A stretch of DNA of 64,000 nucleotides from Myxococcales bacterium (GTDB taxonomy: Bacteria; Myxococcota_A; Polyangia; Polyangiales; Polyangiaceae): assembly GCA_016703425.1 (NCBI GenBank), contig JADJCA010000012.1, positions 62,001 to 126,000 of the forward strand, written 5' to 3'. The translations under genes and the position numbers were made by a program. Below are positions 28,642 through 36,254 of this stretch, in pieces. Every line of letters begins with the position of its first letter. Position 1 is the first letter of the stretch. The notes under the pieces are model-generated. The model was not told the DNA's origin. It searched no databases and worked only from the letters and a program-made list of their open reading frames with translations.

Positions 28642-29898
28642 ATGACAGAGAGGGACGCAGACCAAAGGCCCCTCGCGACGACTTTCGCTGCGCTAGGTCT
28701 CGCCGGACCGCTGCTTCGGGCGACGGCCGAATTCGAGGCGCCGACGCCCGTGCAGGCGGCGGCCATCCCCGCCATCCTACGCGGCGAAGACGTCTGGGCC
28801 TCGTCGCAAACGGGCTCGGGAAAGACGGCCGCCTTCGTCTTGCCCCTCCTCCAACGACTCAGCGATGGCTCGCCTCGCGGTTCGCGCGCCGTGCCCGTGG
28901 TCGTCCTGGTCCCGACGCGCGAGCTCGCCCTCCAGGTCGCCGACGCGATACGCGCCTTCGGCGCGTTCCTGCCGACGCCACCAAAGGCCTGCGTCGCTGT
29001 GGGCGGCGTGTCGATCAACCCGCAGATGATGGCCCTCCGTGGCGGTGCCGACGTGGTCGTCGCCACGCCGGGTCGCCTGCTGGACCTGGTGGCGCACAAC
29101 GCGTTGACGCTCGACGCCGTCGCTACGCTGGTGCTCGACGAAGCCGATCGCATGTTGTCGCTGGGTTTTGCCGACGAGCTCGCGGGCATCGTCGCGAAGT
29201 TGCCGGAGCGAAGGCAGACGCTCCTCTTCTCCGCGACCTTTCCTCACGCCGTGCGTGCGCTAGCTGATGAGCACCTGAACAAGCCGACGCGCATCAACAT
29301 CGACGGCGGCAAGGCGCCCGATCTCACGACCATCGCGCAGCGGGCCATCGAGGTCGATGCGGGAAAGCGCACGACGCTGCTGCGTCACCTCCTCGATGCG
29401 CACGGCTGGTCGCACGTTCTGGTCTTCGTGGAGAGTCGCCATCGCGCGGATCACGTCGTCATGAAGCTCAAGCGCGCCGGCGTCGCGGCGGCGGCACTCC
29501 ACGGCGACCTTAGCCAGGGCGCGCGGACAGGGGCGCTGGCCGAGTTCAAGGCTCAGCGAGTGCGGGTGCTCGTCGCGACCGACGTCGCCGCGCGCGGCCT
29601 CGACATCGCGCACCTTCCTGCCGTCGTAAACTACGACCTGCCTCGGTCGCCCACCGACTACGTGCATCGCATCGGGCGCACGGGTCGCGCCGGAGACGTG
29701 GGCGTGGCGATCAGCTTCGTGACGGCCGACGCGGAACCGCACTTTCGCCTCATCGAGCGGCGCCACCGCGTCACCGTGCCTCGCGAGAAGATCAGCGGCT
29801 TCGAGCGCCTCGTGGCTGCCGCACCGACGCGCGACGCGCACGGCGGCGTGAAGGGCAAGCGCAAGAGCAAGAAGGACAAGCGCCGCGAGCTGGCGTAA
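28642..29898 (+). CDS. DEAD-box ATP-dependent RNA helicase
   Basis: A 418-residue RhlE-like RNA helicase. All core motifs are visible: Q motif FEAPTPVQ, I ASQTGSGKT, Ia PTRELALQ, II DEADRM, III SATFP, V ATDVAARGLDI and VI HRIGRTGRAG. A short lysine-rich tail (GKRKSKKDKRRELA) likely binds RNA. Such enzymes unwind structured RNA in ribosome assembly or mRNA turnover. ATG 28642 overlaps the stop of a four-codon frame that starts at 28631, giving an ATGA junction. Confidence 0.92.
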   Translation: MTERDADQRPLATTFAALGLAGPLLRATAEFEAPTPVQAAAIPAILRGEDVWASSQTGSGKTAAFVLPLLQRLSDGSPRGSRAVPVVVLVPTRELALQVADAIRAFGAFLPTPPKACVAVGGVSINPQMMALRGGADVVVATPGRLLDLVAHNALTLDAVATLVLDEADRMLSLGFADELAGIVAKLPERRQTLLFSATFPHAVRALADEHLNKPTRINIDGGKAPDLTTIAQRAIEVDAGKRTTLLRHLLDAHGWSHVLVFVESRHRADHVVMKLKRAGVAAAALHGDLSQGARTGALAEFKAQRVRVLVATDVAARGLDIAHLPAVVNYDLPRSPTDYVHRIGRTGRAGDVGVAISFVTADAEPHFRLIERRHRVTVPREKISGFERLVAAAPTRDAHGGVKGKRKSKKDKRRELA

Positions 29899-29916
29899 TC
29901 GCGACTCGCTGCGTGA

Positions 29917-32088
29917 TCACCTGTCGTGCCAGTTCGCGTTAGCTCGGGCCGTCAAGATGCGCTCCTCGGGGCTCGCATGGCGCGTGTCCCACGCGACGAC
30001 GCGAGGGGTCATCAGTCGGTGCCAAAGTGGGGGAATCAGAGCGACGACGATCGTGGTCAAATAGCCGCTGATCATGACCGGAGCGTCAGGGTAGGGGCGG
30101 AGGTCTTGGAACGGGACCTCACCGTGGGCGTGGTGATGCGAATGCCGCGTCAAGTTGAAGAGTGCCCACGAGCTGACGCGCCTATTCGTGTTCCACGAGT
30201 GGCGTGGCTCTACCGGAGCCTCGGGACTTCTGACCATCCCGTAGTGCTCCATGTAGTTCACGATCTCGAGCAGCGCCTTGCCCCAAAGGGCGCAGGCGAC
30301 AAAGAAGCCTGCTGCTCGAACTCCGCCCATCGCGTACGCCAACGCGACGAGCGCGACGCTCATCAACTGGCCTCGGAGTAGCGCGTTGGCGAAGGACCAA
30401 TGCCTGCGTTGCTTCTTATCGAGGCGCTGCGCCTCGATCGTCCATGCGCTCACGTTGCCCTTGAGGGTCGAAGCGAGGATGTGCATGTACACGTTGCGTC
30501 CGCGCGGTGCCGTCGCGGGATCCTCCGCCGTGGAGACGTACCGATGGTGGCCGTAGACGTGCTCAATGGCGAAGGTCGTGTCGAGGCTGAACGCCAGTAG
30601 CCACCGGCCGATGAACATCGACGTTCGATCCCACGTGCGATGCGTGAGTTCGTGGGCCGGTATGGTGCCGATCATTCCGATCATGAGCCCGGTCAAGAGC
30701 CACGCCGAGACATGATGGCCCGTGCTTGTGGTGGCCCGTGCGGCGAGCACGTCGTAGCCGGCCCATCGGCCGACCCATCCACCGAAGCCCAACGGGTCGC
30801 CGGCGCACACGCTCCATACGGAGACAAAGACGATGAGCGTCAGGAGCGGCAGCGCGAGCCAGAGCTGCGCCGTCAAGACGCGCGGATAAGAATACGTTGG
30901 CGTGGACGTGTCGTCGCCGCCGATGGCGTCGCCCACGATGTAGAGGACGAGCACAAGGAGCAGTCCCGCCGTGATGAGACCGCCGCCGGCGAGCAACGAT
31001 GCGGCGGAGAACAGCCCGATGGCGTAGAAGAGCGCGAACTTCAGGTAGTGGAAGGCGCCTGCGACGGGAGAGGCAGTGCCAGCGAGCTGCGGCGAATCCA
31101 CGTCGGCTCGGGTGGTGAAGCGGTCGGAGTGGATGTGTTCTCGCGCAACGCCGTGCGCCTCAAGCACGAGCGTCGCGCGGTCGACCATCGCCGGCGGCCC
31201 ACAAAGGTAGGCGTGCGCGCCGTGCTCGAGCAGCGCGGGGAGCTTGTCGGTGACGAGCCCGCGCTCTCCCTGCCAATCGGTGTCTTGGGCCAGAGAGAGC
31301 ACGGGAATGAATCGAAAGTCTCCCGGGTAGGTTCGCCGCAGCGCTTCGATCTCGGCGAGGGCATAGAGGTCGCGCTCCTCGCGCGCCCCGAAGAGCAACG
31401 TCACGGGCCGAGTGCTGCCAAGCGCTGCGGCGCGCTGCAACATCGCGAGGATGGGCGGAAGCCCGCTCCCGCCCGCAACCATCAGGAGCGGCGCACGGCC
31501 CTCGCGTAGCCAGAAGTCTCCCGATGGATCGCCAACGACCACGGACTTGCTCTCAAGCGCGTTCTCATCGACGAAGGAAGAGAGCCGTCCGTCAGGGACC
31601 CTGCGGATGTAGAAGGTCACCTGGCCGCTGTCTGTTGGCGGAGTGCCAAAGGAGTACGACCTGACAACGCCCGTAAGGTCGGCGAACGTGACGTCAGCAA
31701 ACTGGCCCGGGCGATAGTTCAACCTCTCATCGAGCTGCACCCGGAGCCGTGTGATGTCGTGCGTGACCTTCTCCTGCCCGACGACGTGGCCCCGCGTACC
31801 GATGCCGCGGCTCGCCGCGAGCTTCACCTCGATCGTGACGTTCGACTTCGGGACGCTCTGACACGCGAGGATGGTCCCCTCCTGGAGCTCTTCCGCCGAG
31901 AGCAGGTAGCCAGTCTCGGTCAATTCCTTTACGTCACCCTCGAGGAGGCGGCACTTGCACGTCCCGCACCCACCCACGCGGCAGCTGTTGGGAAAGGCGA
32001 TGCCGTTTCGCAACGCCGCGTGGAGCAGCGTCTCCTTCGGCAGGAGCGTGATGAGCTCGTCGTTGATGCGCGCGGTCTTCGGGGCCAT
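29917..32088 (-). CDS. Ferredoxin-reductase-AlkB fusion alkane monooxygenase
   Basis: A 723-residue self-sufficient membrane hydroxylase. Residues 1-95 are a [2Fe-2S] ferredoxin (Cys36, 41, 44 and 76). Residues 96-330 are a ferredoxin-NADP+-reductase-type flavoprotein (RSYSFGTPP, then AGGSGLPPILAML). Residues 350-723 are an AlkB-type diiron hydroxylase with helices and histidine boxes HELTHR (479), EHVYGHH (509), NYMEHYG (611) and LTRHSHHHAH (646); NYMEHYG marks alkane hydroxylases. One chain would move electrons from NAD(P)H to the diiron site and hydroxylate a terminal CH3. An AraC-type regulator is divergent. The exact substrate is inferred. Confidence 0.88.
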   Translation of the reverse strand: MAPKTARINDELITLLPKETLLHAALRNGIAFPNSCRVGGCGTCKCRLLEGDVKELTETGYLLSAEELQEGTILACQSVPKSNVTIEVKLAASRGIGTRGHVVGQEKVTHDITRLRVQLDERLNYRPGQFADVTFADLTGVVRSYSFGTPPTDSGQVTFYIRRVPDGRLSSFVDENALESKSVVVGDPSGDFWLREGRAPLLMVAGGSGLPPILAMLQRAAALGSTRPVTLLFGAREERDLYALAEIEALRRTYPGDFRFIPVLSLAQDTDWQGERGLVTDKLPALLEHGAHAYLCGPPAMVDRATLVLEAHGVAREHIHSDRFTTRADVDSPQLAGTASPVAGAFHYLKFALFYAIGLFSAASLLAGGGLITAGLLLVLVLYIVGDAIGGDDTSTPTYSYPRVLTAQLWLALPLLTLIVFVSVWSVCAGDPLGFGGWVGRWAGYDVLAARATTSTGHHVSAWLLTGLMIGMIGTIPAHELTHRTWDRTSMFIGRWLLAFSLDTTFAIEHVYGHHRYVSTAEDPATAPRGRNVYMHILASTLKGNVSAWTIEAQRLDKKQRRHWSFANALLRGQLMSVALVALAYAMGGVRAAGFFVACALWGKALLEIVNYMEHYGMVRSPEAPVEPRHSWNTNRRVSSWALFNLTRHSHHHAHGEVPFQDLRPYPDAPVMISGYLTTIVVALIPPLWHRLMTPRVVAWDTRHASPEERILTARANANWHDR

Positions 32089-32133
32089 CGGTCCTCTGAC
32101 CGTTCGAGGATACGAACGGGAAGCGGGGGCGAC

Positions 32134-32170
32134 AGGTCATTTGTTGACAAGCGGAGGTCATTGATTGACA
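32134..32170. promoter_or_regulatory. Two direct repeats, likely AraC-type operator
   Basis: AGGTCATTTGTTGACA (32134-32149) and AGGTCATTGATTGACA (32155-32170) agree at 14 of 16 positions and are spaced 21 bp apart, two helical turns. Each also holds a GTCA-N5-TGAC dyad. They lie in the 91-bp gap between the alkane hydroxylase and the AraC-type regulator, so they are a natural binding site for that regulator. Confidence 0.65.
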
Positions 32171-32179
32171 GGATGGGCC

Positions 32180-33211
32180 GTGCGTCGACGCGAACAAGCG
32201 CCCGTGGCGGTTCCGATGCCGTACCTGCGCCAGATCGGGGAACAAGTTCGGGCGATGGGAGGCGACGTCGCGCTCTGGCTCGCGCGACATGGGCTCACGG
32301 CGGCCGCGCTTGACGACGCCGCTGCCGAGGTCCCGTTCGCTACGTTCGAGAAGCTGATCGCGGACGCCATGGCGCGCGAGCCAGCCCTTGGACTCTTCGT
32401 GGGCCAGCGTCTTGAGGTTCAGACACACGGCGTCCTCGGGTACGCGGCGCAGAGCAGCGGCTCTGTTCGCCAAGCGCTGGGTCTCTTCGAGACCTTCATG
32501 CAAACGCGCTTCGCGCTGATCGGCTTGAGCGTCACGGAGGAGCGCGAACGCGTGCGCGTGAGATTCGCCGAGATCGTGGACCTAGGCGCGGCCCAACGAC
32601 CGGTGCTCGAAGCCGTGGTCATGGCCACGAAGAACATCCTCGACGCCATTTCGATGGGCGCGGCCCGCATCGACACCGTCGCGTTCGCCTTCGCTCCGCC
32701 GACCTACGCGGCCTTGGCGAGTCAGCTGTTCGGCTGCACCGTTCGCTACGGCGCGACCTGGTCTGGCCTCACCCTGCCACGAGACGTCCTCGATACGCCC
32801 TTGCGCGAGGCCGATCCGCTGGCCTTTCAGGAGGCCGTCAAAATTTGCGAGCGAGAACTCGAACGACTCTCGGCCAACGCAACCTTTGCGGGACGCGTTA
32901 GACGTCTGCTCCTGGAGCGTCGGCACGGGTTCCCGTCGCTTGAGGTCGCCGCGCGCCTGATGCGCCTCACACCTCGAACGCTGCACCGCCGTCTCGTCGA
33001 AGAAGAGACCTCCTTTCGCGAGATCCTCGACGACGTCCGGCATCGTTTGGCGCTCGAGCACCTCAAGGTCGACGGGCTCCGCCTCGAGGAAATAGCGTTC
33101 ACCCTCGGGTATACGGACTTCGCAAACTTTCGGAGAGCGTTCAAGCGTTGGGAGTCGATGCCGCCGACGAGGTATCGCGAGAGGCACGCCAACCGAAGAA
33201 GGGGGCCGTGA
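32180..33211 (+). CDS. AraC-family regulator with arabinose-binding-type N-domain
   Basis: A 343-residue regulator. Residues 10-210 match the Arabinose_bd (OruR-like) sensing domain (GVLGYAAQSSGSVRQALGLF), and residues 245-335 are the two-helix-turn-helix AraC DNA-binding domain (SLEVAARLMRLTPRTLHRRL, then EIAFTLGYTDFANFRRAFKR). It is divergent from the AlkB fusion and probably switches that gene on when substrate is present, as AraC-type proteins do in other alkane systems. GTG 32180 follows AGGATGG; the repeat operator ends 9 bp before it, which suggests self-control. ATG 32216 is an alternative start. Confidence 0.85.
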   Translation: MRRREQAPVAVPMPYLRQIGEQVRAMGGDVALWLARHGLTAAALDDAAAEVPFATFEKLIADAMAREPALGLFVGQRLEVQTHGVLGYAAQSSGSVRQALGLFETFMQTRFALIGLSVTEERERVRVRFAEIVDLGAAQRPVLEAVVMATKNILDAISMGAARIDTVAFAFAPPTYAALASQLFGCTVRYGATWSGLTLPRDVLDTPLREADPLAFQEAVKICERELERLSANATFAGRVRRLLLERRHGFPSLEVAARLMRLTPRTLHRRLVEEETSFREILDDVRHRLALEHLKVDGLRLEEIAFTLGYTDFANFRRAFKRWESMPPTRYRERHANRRRGP

Positions 33212-33229
33212 TCGCGGAGCGAACTGCCG

Positions 33230-34405
33230 CTATTTCTTCCCCGTCAGGTGACACGCGAGGCAGTAGTTCGTCGTCGTGGGGGCGAGCGGGTAGGCCGGTA
33301 CCTTGAGGTCCGCGTGCTTGACGTCCATGGGCGCCCCCAAGTGCGAGCCCATATGGCAGTTGATGCAGTCCGTGTTCTGGCCGGCCGTCGACGCGCCCTT
33401 GGCGAGGATGTGACAGTCCTGGCACCGAATGCGCGCGTCCGCGTGAGCGCCGGTGGCGAGCGGAAACTTGGCCTCCGGGTGGAGCCCTGCGAGGGCAGGC
33501 TTCCAGCCCGACATCGCGTGGCAGTCGAGGCACGTGTGCGGGAATGCCTTGTGGTTCGGGAACGTGCTCGCATCGGAGGCCGCTTGATGGCAGCCGTAGC
33601 AGTCGGTCGTCGTGCCCTTGTACTTCGGCGGATTGCCCGTGTGGCAGCTGTTGCACGGCACCACGACGTGTTTGCCTTGAAGGGGCCACACGTGAACGTA
33701 CGACGTCGGCTTCCACGCCCTCGTCGTGTGACAATCCGTGCAGGCCGTTGAGAGCCCAGCGTGAAGCGGGTTCTTCGCGCTGTCGTAGTCCTTCCGGTGG
33801 CAGTCTTGGCAGCCCTTCGGTGTCCCCTTGTACGCCGGCGGCTCGCCCGCGTGGCACGGGGCGCACGGCGTCGCCGCGTGCGCGCCTTCGAGTGGCCACG
33901 GATGCGCGAACGAGGAAGGACGGAAGCCCACGTCGGCGTGACACATCGCGCAGTCGAGGGGCAGGCCGGTGTGTTTTGGGTTCTTGGCGTCGTCGTAGTT
34001 CTGGCGGTGGCAGCTCTGGCACTCTTTGGACGTTTCACCCTCGCGAAAGCCGGTCGTGTGGCAGGCCGCGCACTTCACATCGACGTGCTTGTTCTGGATC
34101 GGCCACCACTTGTGGTTCTGAACCTGGGCGGGACTCCACTGCTTCGTCGTGTGGCACTCCTGGCACGTGTCCTGGATCTTATTGGCATGCAGCGGATTGG
34201 ACGCCGATTGATAGGCGCCCGAGTGGCACGAGATGCACGCGCTCCCCTTGACCGCCTCGGTCTCGTGAACGTTCGTCGCGCCGCGGCCACAAGCGGAAGC
34301 CGAAGCGAGCGCAGCCACGCAAAGGGCCGTGATGAGACCCACGTACACGCGTCCAAGGAGGGTCGTGGTGGATTGGTGCATGTCGCCAAGCGCTCGCCGA
34401 AGCAT
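33230..34405 (-). CDS. Exported 14-haem c-type cytochrome
   Basis: A 391-residue exported protein with fourteen CxxCH haem-binding motifs (CISCH, CQECH, CAACH, CQSCH, CAMCH, CAPCH, CQDCH, CTDCH, CNSCH, CYGCH, CLDCH, CQDCH, CINCH, CLACH). Motifs recur every 20-28 residues, with repeats such as CxxCHRxxYDxAKNPxH, so the protein grew by internal duplication. The signal peptide ends ASASACG, possibly lipidated. ATG 34405 has AAGGGG 5 bp upstream; ATG 34381 is the alternative. It would carry electrons in the periplasm or on the outer membrane. The larger multihaem gene lies 1 kb away. Confidence 0.88.
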   Translation of the reverse strand: MLRRALGDMHQSTTTLLGRVYVGLITALCVAALASASACGRGATNVHETEAVKGSACISCHSGAYQSASNPLHANKIQDTCQECHTTKQWSPAQVQNHKWWPIQNKHVDVKCAACHTTGFREGETSKECQSCHRQNYDDAKNPKHTGLPLDCAMCHADVGFRPSSFAHPWPLEGAHAATPCAPCHAGEPPAYKGTPKGCQDCHRKDYDSAKNPLHAGLSTACTDCHTTRAWKPTSYVHVWPLQGKHVVVPCNSCHTGNPPKYKGTTTDCYGCHQAASDASTFPNHKAFPHTCLDCHAMSGWKPALAGLHPEAKFPLATGAHADARIRCQDCHILAKGASTAGQNTDCINCHMGSHLGAPMDVKHADLKVPAYPLAPTTTNYCLACHLTGKK

Positions 34406-34534
34406 CCGTACCCCTTGGGCGTCGGGATCAGGCGGCTCGTCAAAACAACGGTCGGAGGTTGACGTCGCTCGTTGGGCAAAGACTGCCTGGTTTTCGTCCC
34501 GTTCGGACACGATCACGACCGAGAGGTCGACCCC

Positions 34535-35191
34535 ATGCAGACAACGCGCTCGCGCTCCGCTCCCTTTGCGCTCGCCGTCGTAGCCTTTCCTTGGTTGGTG
34601 GGAGCGACGTTGACCCAGACCGGCTGCAACGACGCCGAGGACCCGCCATCATCGGTTGGTTCGTCGTCGCCGCCCGCCGCGGCGGTGCTCGCCGACGCCG
34701 CGGCGAACGCGGCGGTGAGCGCTGAGAGCGGGGCCGACGCGGACCTAGTCGATCCGACTCTCAACCCCGATCCGATGGACCTCGCCGCCGAAGGCGACCC
34801 CGCGCTTGATATCGCCGGCTCGCAGCTCTTCTTCGACAACGGCGAGCCATGGGTGCGCGTCGCGTTCTTCGGGGCCTGGCCTCCGCCGCCGTCGGTGTAC
34901 TCGTGGGCGTGCTCCGTCCTCCTTGGCACGGAGAACGCTCCACTCGTGACGTACACGCCGCAGGGAAACGGCGGCGTGCAGAGCGACTTCGTCGACGGCA
35001 TCGCCGCGGCGAAGGTGACCTACGTCGTGGAGCCCAAAGGTTTTCGTGTCCGCTTCAGCGACGCGACCCTCGTCTTCGACCGCTACGGGCTCGAGTGCAG
35101 CATCGAGAAGACGGCGCAGGGCCAGCGCGCCCAGGACGTGAGTGGAAACTTTGTTCTCACGGGAAAGATCCAACGCCCCTTCGGCAGTTGA
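34535..35191 (+). CDS. Lipoprotein of unknown function
   Basis: A 218-residue lipoprotein: signal peptide with lipobox ATLTQTGC, an Ala/Ser/Asp linker, then about 150 residues rich in beta structure and aromatic residues (WVRVAFFGAWPPPPSVYSW; FRVRFSDATLVFDRYGLEC). Two cysteines in the mature domain may pair. GAGAGG sits 8 bp before the ATG and decides the start. The gene lies between the two multihaem genes, but no haem motif is present. The function is unknown. Confidence 0.6.
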   Translation: MQTTRSRSAPFALAVVAFPWLVGATLTQTGCNDAEDPPSSVGSSSPPAAAVLADAAANAAVSAESGADADLVDPTLNPDPMDLAAEGDPALDIAGSQLFFDNGEPWVRVAFFGAWPPPPSVYSWACSVLLGTENAPLVTYTPQGNGGVQSDFVDGIAAAKVTYVVEPKGFRVRFSDATLVFDRYGLECSIEKTAQGQRAQDVSGNFVLTGKIQRPFGS

Positions 35192-35398
35192 ACGACGATC
35201 GAATGGCGCCGCGACGCCCGTGGCGCTGTCGAGACGCGCGCGTGAAGACCGCGAAGTCGGCGGAAACATGACAGCGAGGCCCGCGCGCGGGTGGACGTGC
35301 GCGGCCGTGTTGCCTGCTGCGACGAGGGCAAGGGCACGGGACCCAAGCAGGCGCCGTCTCGAGTCGAACGCGGGGCCAACGTCTGGGAGAAAGTTCCG

Positions 35399-36254
35399 AT
35401 GCGAACGCAGCGAACAGAGCGCAGGAGCCCGGCAACGGTCCTTGGGGCCGTGGTCATCGGAGCTGCTGCGCTCCTCGCTTGCGACAACGCTGCTTCCGAG
35501 GCGACCGACGTTGGGACCGTGGATGCCATGGCGCCCTCCTCGCCGGAGACGCCGGGCGTTGTGTCCCCCGCGAGCGTTGCCGACGGCGGGCGTGCCGACG
35601 GCGGCTCCAAACCGCCGCAGGAGCCGCCGCTCGGGGCAGGGTTCACCTGCCAGGTGCAGGCCTTCCTCGCGACGAAGTGTCAGGGCTGTCACGCGGACCC
35701 TCCGCAAGGTGGAGCGCAAGTGTCGCTCATGACGGTGGCTCAGCTCTTCGAGTGGTCGAAGCTGGACCCGTCGAAGCTGGTCGCCGAGTCGGTCTTGCAG
35801 AAGATTCAGGACGCGATCGCGCCGATGCCGCCGGCGTTCTTCAACAACCCGGCGACCGCTTCCGAGATCGCGGCGTTCCAGGCGTGGGTCGACGGCAACT
35901 ACCAAGGCACCTGCGGCGGGTCGACTCCGCCCGTGGCGACCTGCACCACCTGCCACGGCGACAAGACGCGCGTCGGCATCGCGAAGGCTGACGTGCAAGT
36001 CCTCTCGTCACCGCCTATCGGCACCAAAGGCGAAACGGCGACGACAACGCGTGCTGTGGGCGCTCACCAAGCGCACGTCAACAAGGCCAACCTCATGAGC
36101 GGTCCGCTCGCGTGCAAGGACTGTCACGTGGTGCCCGCCTCGATGACGCACAGCAACGGCACCGTCGAGATGGTGTTTGGCGCCATGGCGAAGAACGCCG
36201 GGGCCGTGCCCGCCTGGAACGGCGCGACCTGCGCGAGCACCTATTGCCACGGCA
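35399..36254 (+). CDS. Giant multihaem protein, N-terminal part (frame broken at about 36254)
   Basis: The first 285 residues of a multihaem lipoprotein: signal peptide with lipobox AALLACDN, Asp/Gly linker, a CQGCH haem site in a cytochrome-like domain (residues 80-170, KCQGCHADPP), then the first 177-codon repeat, with CTTCH, CKDCH and CASTYCH. After YCHGN the frame continues with unrelated Arg-rich sequence to a stop at 36436, while the expected repeat resumes in another frame. Next to repeat 2, TTCCCC has become TCCC here, a loss of two bases. The ATG at 35399 has GGGAGA upstream. The product should be a single protein with 36255-38663. Confidence 0.7.

Noticed and set aside
35280..35291. 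CCCGCGCGCGGG palindrome upstream of the multihaem gene
   Set aside because: A pure G/C palindrome of this length is expected by chance in such GC-rich DNA, and it has no T tract or partner site.
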